Source of the DNA: Quillaja saponaria | Taxonomy: Eukaryota; Streptophyta; Magnoliopsida; Fabales; Quillajaceae | Assembly: GCA_029379385.1 (NCBI GenBank) | Contig: CM055611.1 | Coordinates: 7,750,001-7,814,000, forward strand | Direction of reading: 5' to 3' | Length of the DNA: 64,000 bases | Shown here: positions 61,196 through 64,000 of the stretch, in pieces | Numbering within the stretch: position 1 is the stretch's first letter | How the letters are laid out: every line of letters begins with the position of its first letter | Notes under the pieces: generated by a model | What the model saw: the letters and a program-made list of their open reading frames with translations, nothing else | What the model was told of the DNA's origin: nothing | Databases searched by the model: none | Made by a program: the position numbers and the translations under genes

Positions 61196-62100
61196 AGGAG
61201 GAATTTTTGTTTATGTGAATCATGTGAATGGACTAGAATTTTTGTTTTCTTATACAGGAGGATAAAATATGCTGATGTTTATGTGAAGTGACTAGAATTT
61301 TTTTTATTATTATTTTGTTATTAAGATTGAAAGAGAATTCTGTTTGTGTAGCTGGCTATAATTTATTTATTTTTTAAAAAGTAGGTGTGTCCTTAACAGA
61401 TAGTCAATTAAGTTTATCTCTATTCCAAGTCTTAATTTTAGGGACCAAAACTTCATTATTCTTAAAGAAGAGGGACTCATTACTCGTGAGGTTTTGACAT
61501 GAATTGTAACGGTTTGGACTGGAATGTTTGCTGAGAAGCCATGTTAATGTATGTAAATAATATTATTTTAAAATTATATTCTTAAAATCAATTAATTAAC
61601 ATTACAATAAGTCACTCATTTACTGATATTTATTTAAAATGTTTATAATATTAATAATATAGGAGTTTACACACTCACAAAGAGTTAAAATAGTGAATTT
61701 TATTAAAAAGGTAAGGAATGGCAGACGTGACAGATTTTGAACTAATAAACTTTTTGGACAATAACATAGAAGGCTAGAACAGCACAAGGTCTGTTTTTAT
61801 TGACAATACATAATAATTTTTCAGTGGCAAGTTATCACAATCAATGATAAAATGGAATCTTTCCTGATGTCATAGACCTTTTGGAATTTTTGTTCATGTG
61901 AATCTGTGAATGGACTAGAAATTTTGTTTTCTGTTATATAGAAGGACAAAATATATTGATGTTTATGTGAAAGGATTAGAATTTTTATTTATTTTTTTTT
62001 AAATTGGTTATTAAGATTGGAAGAGAATTTTGTTTGTGTAGCTGACTATACTAATTCCGCTGTAACCTCTGGAATTATTGTATTTTATTTTTTAAAAATG
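61196..62100. repeat. Duplicated 5' flank of the minus-strand UGT
   Basis: 61205-61375 (TTTTTGTTTATGTGAATC, GGACTAGAATTTTTGTTTTC, GAGAATT-TGTTTGTGTAGCTG) recurs at about 61886-62050, an offset near 681 bp. Between them lie GACCAAAACTTCATTATT (61443) and CAATCAATGATAAAATGGAATCTTTCC (about 61838), which belong to the plus-strand UGT-upstream family and keep its plus orientation. Confidence 0.7.
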
Positions 62101-62943
62101 ACTAAGTATATTCGGATCAATTAAGTAAATTAAATTAATTTTGTTCATATTTTGTCAAAAATAAAACATGCATATTAAATTAATTAAGAAATTTTATAAA
62201 CAAAATTATTTTCACTTATTTTTAAGAAGATTCCAAAATCGAATAATCAAAACACAGAAAAAATTGAAAATCAAATAATCATTTAAGGAAACACAAAATG
62301 AGAGAAAACGAAAAAAAAAAAAGTCTAGGTCCAAGTGAGAGCAGAAAGCAACAGACTAACATGAGTACTATGTCTGGCACGTTGAAGATCATGTGACTCT
62401 GACATATTTAAAACAAAGAAATTAAGGACTGAGGGAGTCAGGTATCTTATCTACGCCTATAAGAGGCGTAATCCACATTCTTGGTCCGAGTTGTCTTATC
62501 CACGACACAAGAGGCATAAATCAGATTTACATTTTTCTGGTTTAAATTTCTAGATGACTTGAGAGCCACTGTATAATAAAAATAAAATATCTAAATAGTA
62601 ATTGTTATGATTTATACAAGTCATACAAAAGACACTAAGATTTCTAAAATCAAAATTAAAATATTGTATAATAAAAATAGAATATTGATTAAAAATATTG
62701 ATAGATTCATCTTGTAGGTGAGAATATCAAATTTTGTCTTAAGCATCTGTACATTAATTTGTTTTCTCAATAAATTTATCAATTATTCTGTCAAAAATTT
62801 GAGTGCTTAAATATCTGTAATTATAATTTAATGTATCATGCATATAGATGATATACAATTATTAATTAATGTATTATATAATTAATATAAATGATATAAC
62901 ACATCAACATCAATATTGATCATGTAAATAATGTTAGTTCAAA
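62101..62943. other. Intergenic, nothing recognised
   Basis: AT-rich, no domain-bearing ORF. Two TATCTTATC-TACG / TCTTATCCACGAC-CAAGAGGC segments (62442-62520) form a short imperfect repeat. Confidence 0.45.
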
Positions 62944-62960
62944 CACTACAAGAAAAAGCA
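62944..62960 (+). mobile_element. CACTA-type terminus
   Basis: CACTACAAGAAAAAGC is a canonical En/Spm CACTA end. The sequence to its right changes to a repetitive array, consistent with the element running out of the window. No transposase is seen in the 1 kb available. Confidence 0.55.
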
Positions 62961-63189
62961 TTGGACGCTGATAATGCACGTGTAGACACTGTCCACTTTT
63001 TAGCTTTCACTCTTTTGCAAATGCGGATGTTGATATTGCTTTTTTCTTCTAATGAAATTCAAATACAGAAGGAATATAAATTTAATTGGGTAGTCTCCCT
63101 TTTAACCCATATACTCAAGTATGTAGAAATTTTAGCATAATAATTAGAATCAAAAAAATAAATAAAAATAATTAAAGAGATACAAGATA

Positions 63190-63810
63190 TATATGGTTTA
63201 GCCCTTAACCTAATAATTAATTCGGTATAACAACATAATGGTCTAATGGCCAATTTGACATAATTTAGCCAAATGACTATAATGGCCAATCTAGGCTAAT
63301 TACATAATGACCAGTTCAACCTAATTCGGTCAAATAGCAATGGCCAAATCACAATAATGCTCAAATATGACCTCATGGCTTATTCGAACTAATTAATTTA
63401 GCCAAATGACAATAACGAACAGTAATTATGGCCCAATGACAAATTTTGGCCTATTACATAATAGTCAACTCAACCTATTTTGGCCAAATGATTGTGGCCA
63501 ATTCAGCTAATGACAATAATGGTCAAACGTGGCCTAATAGCTTATTCGGCCTAATTGTTCAAATGACATAGTGGCCAATTTTGGCCTAATTTAACTAAAT
63601 AACTGGCCAATTCGGGCTAATATAATTTGGTGACATGACAATATGGCCAATTATGACCTAATAGCCAATTTAGCCTAATTCGGCCTAATGACATAATGGC
63701 TAATTATGACTTGATGGCCAATTCGACCAATTTAACCTAATTTGGTCTAATGGCCAATTCAATTAATTTAGCCTAATTTTGTCAAATGCCGTAATGGCCA
63801 ATTTTCTCAA
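63190..63810. repeat. Degenerate GGCCAA/TTGGCC array
   Basis: More than twenty variants of TGGCCAATT and (TT)-GCCTAAT, alternating with AATGACATAATGG, follow each other at roughly 20-30 bp spacing for 600 bp. Short units in both orientations next to a CACTA end look like a subterminal repeat region. The last 190 bp of the window are AT-rich and unremarkable. Confidence 0.7.
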
Positions 63811-64000
63811 ATTCTAATTCAATTCTAATTTTTTATTCGACATTTGAAATATAATTTGATATAGTATTTGATCTGAATTCAAATTATTATAAATAATATA
63901 TTTTTTATTAAAACTTTAAATAAAAAACTATTTTTAATTTTTTTTTTCATCAAAATATCCTAAAAATTTTGAATTCCAATTTTTAATCTAATTTGGGTTC

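Noticed and set aside
1..64000. tRNA, rRNA, or microRNA genes
   Set aside because: No cloverleaf with A and B boxes, no rRNA sequence and no convincing miRNA hairpin was seen by eye; a dedicated scan could still find one.

Overview
The window is AT-rich nuclear DNA from a flowering plant, most likely a eudicot. The signs are spliced coding blocks with GT-AG introns, UGT74-type glycosyltransferase genes, a plant-type Helitron carrying an RPA1-like gene, LTRs primed by initiator-Met tRNA, and long A/T tracts. Nothing fixes the species. No open, undamaged protein-coding gene was found: every recognisable coding region is broken, and most of the DNA is transposon remains and local tandem duplications.

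Layout. 1-11.3 kb: LTR-like fragment, a dispersed repeat with an inverted partner, CACTA-type remains including a decayed minus-strand ORF, and a stray copy of the sequence that also lies upstream of the UGT genes. 11.3-17.4 kb: non-coding, with several layers of degenerate tandem repeats (the clearest has a 937-bp period). 17.4-32.9 kb: a decayed autonomous Helitron with Rep/helicase (17.4-22.4 kb) and RPA1-like (26.4-28.5 kb) pseudogenes; a 3.5-kb solo LTR (29.42-32.89 kb, perfect ATTAT target duplication) sits just inside a Helitron-like 3' terminal hairpin. 34.05-39.77 kb: a second solo LTR of the same family, itself split by a copia-like LTR with a 1.4-kb internal duplication. 41.4-42.9 kb: inverted copy of the 2.65-kb repeat. 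44.86-51.24 kb: a third insertion of the same LTR family, with two LTRs, an intact primer-binding site and no gag-pol, inside a copy of the UGT-upstream sequence. 52.6-55.9 kb: tandem arrays (496 bp, then about 345 bp) leading up to the UGT pair.

56.4-61.2 kb holds two convergent UGT74-like genes, tail to tail and about 245 bp apart. Both keep the two-exon structure and the 44-residue PSPG donor-sugar box, but both carry frameshifts; the plus-strand copy also has Asn where the catalytic Asp is expected. The last kilobase starts with a CACTA terminus followed by a degenerate GGCCAA/TTGGCC-rich array that runs towards the window edge.

The genes do not form a pathway. The useful story is structural: order of nested insertions, decay of the Helitron genes largely by C-to-T type stops, and local amplification around a UGT cluster. 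I did not find a clearly new molecular system.
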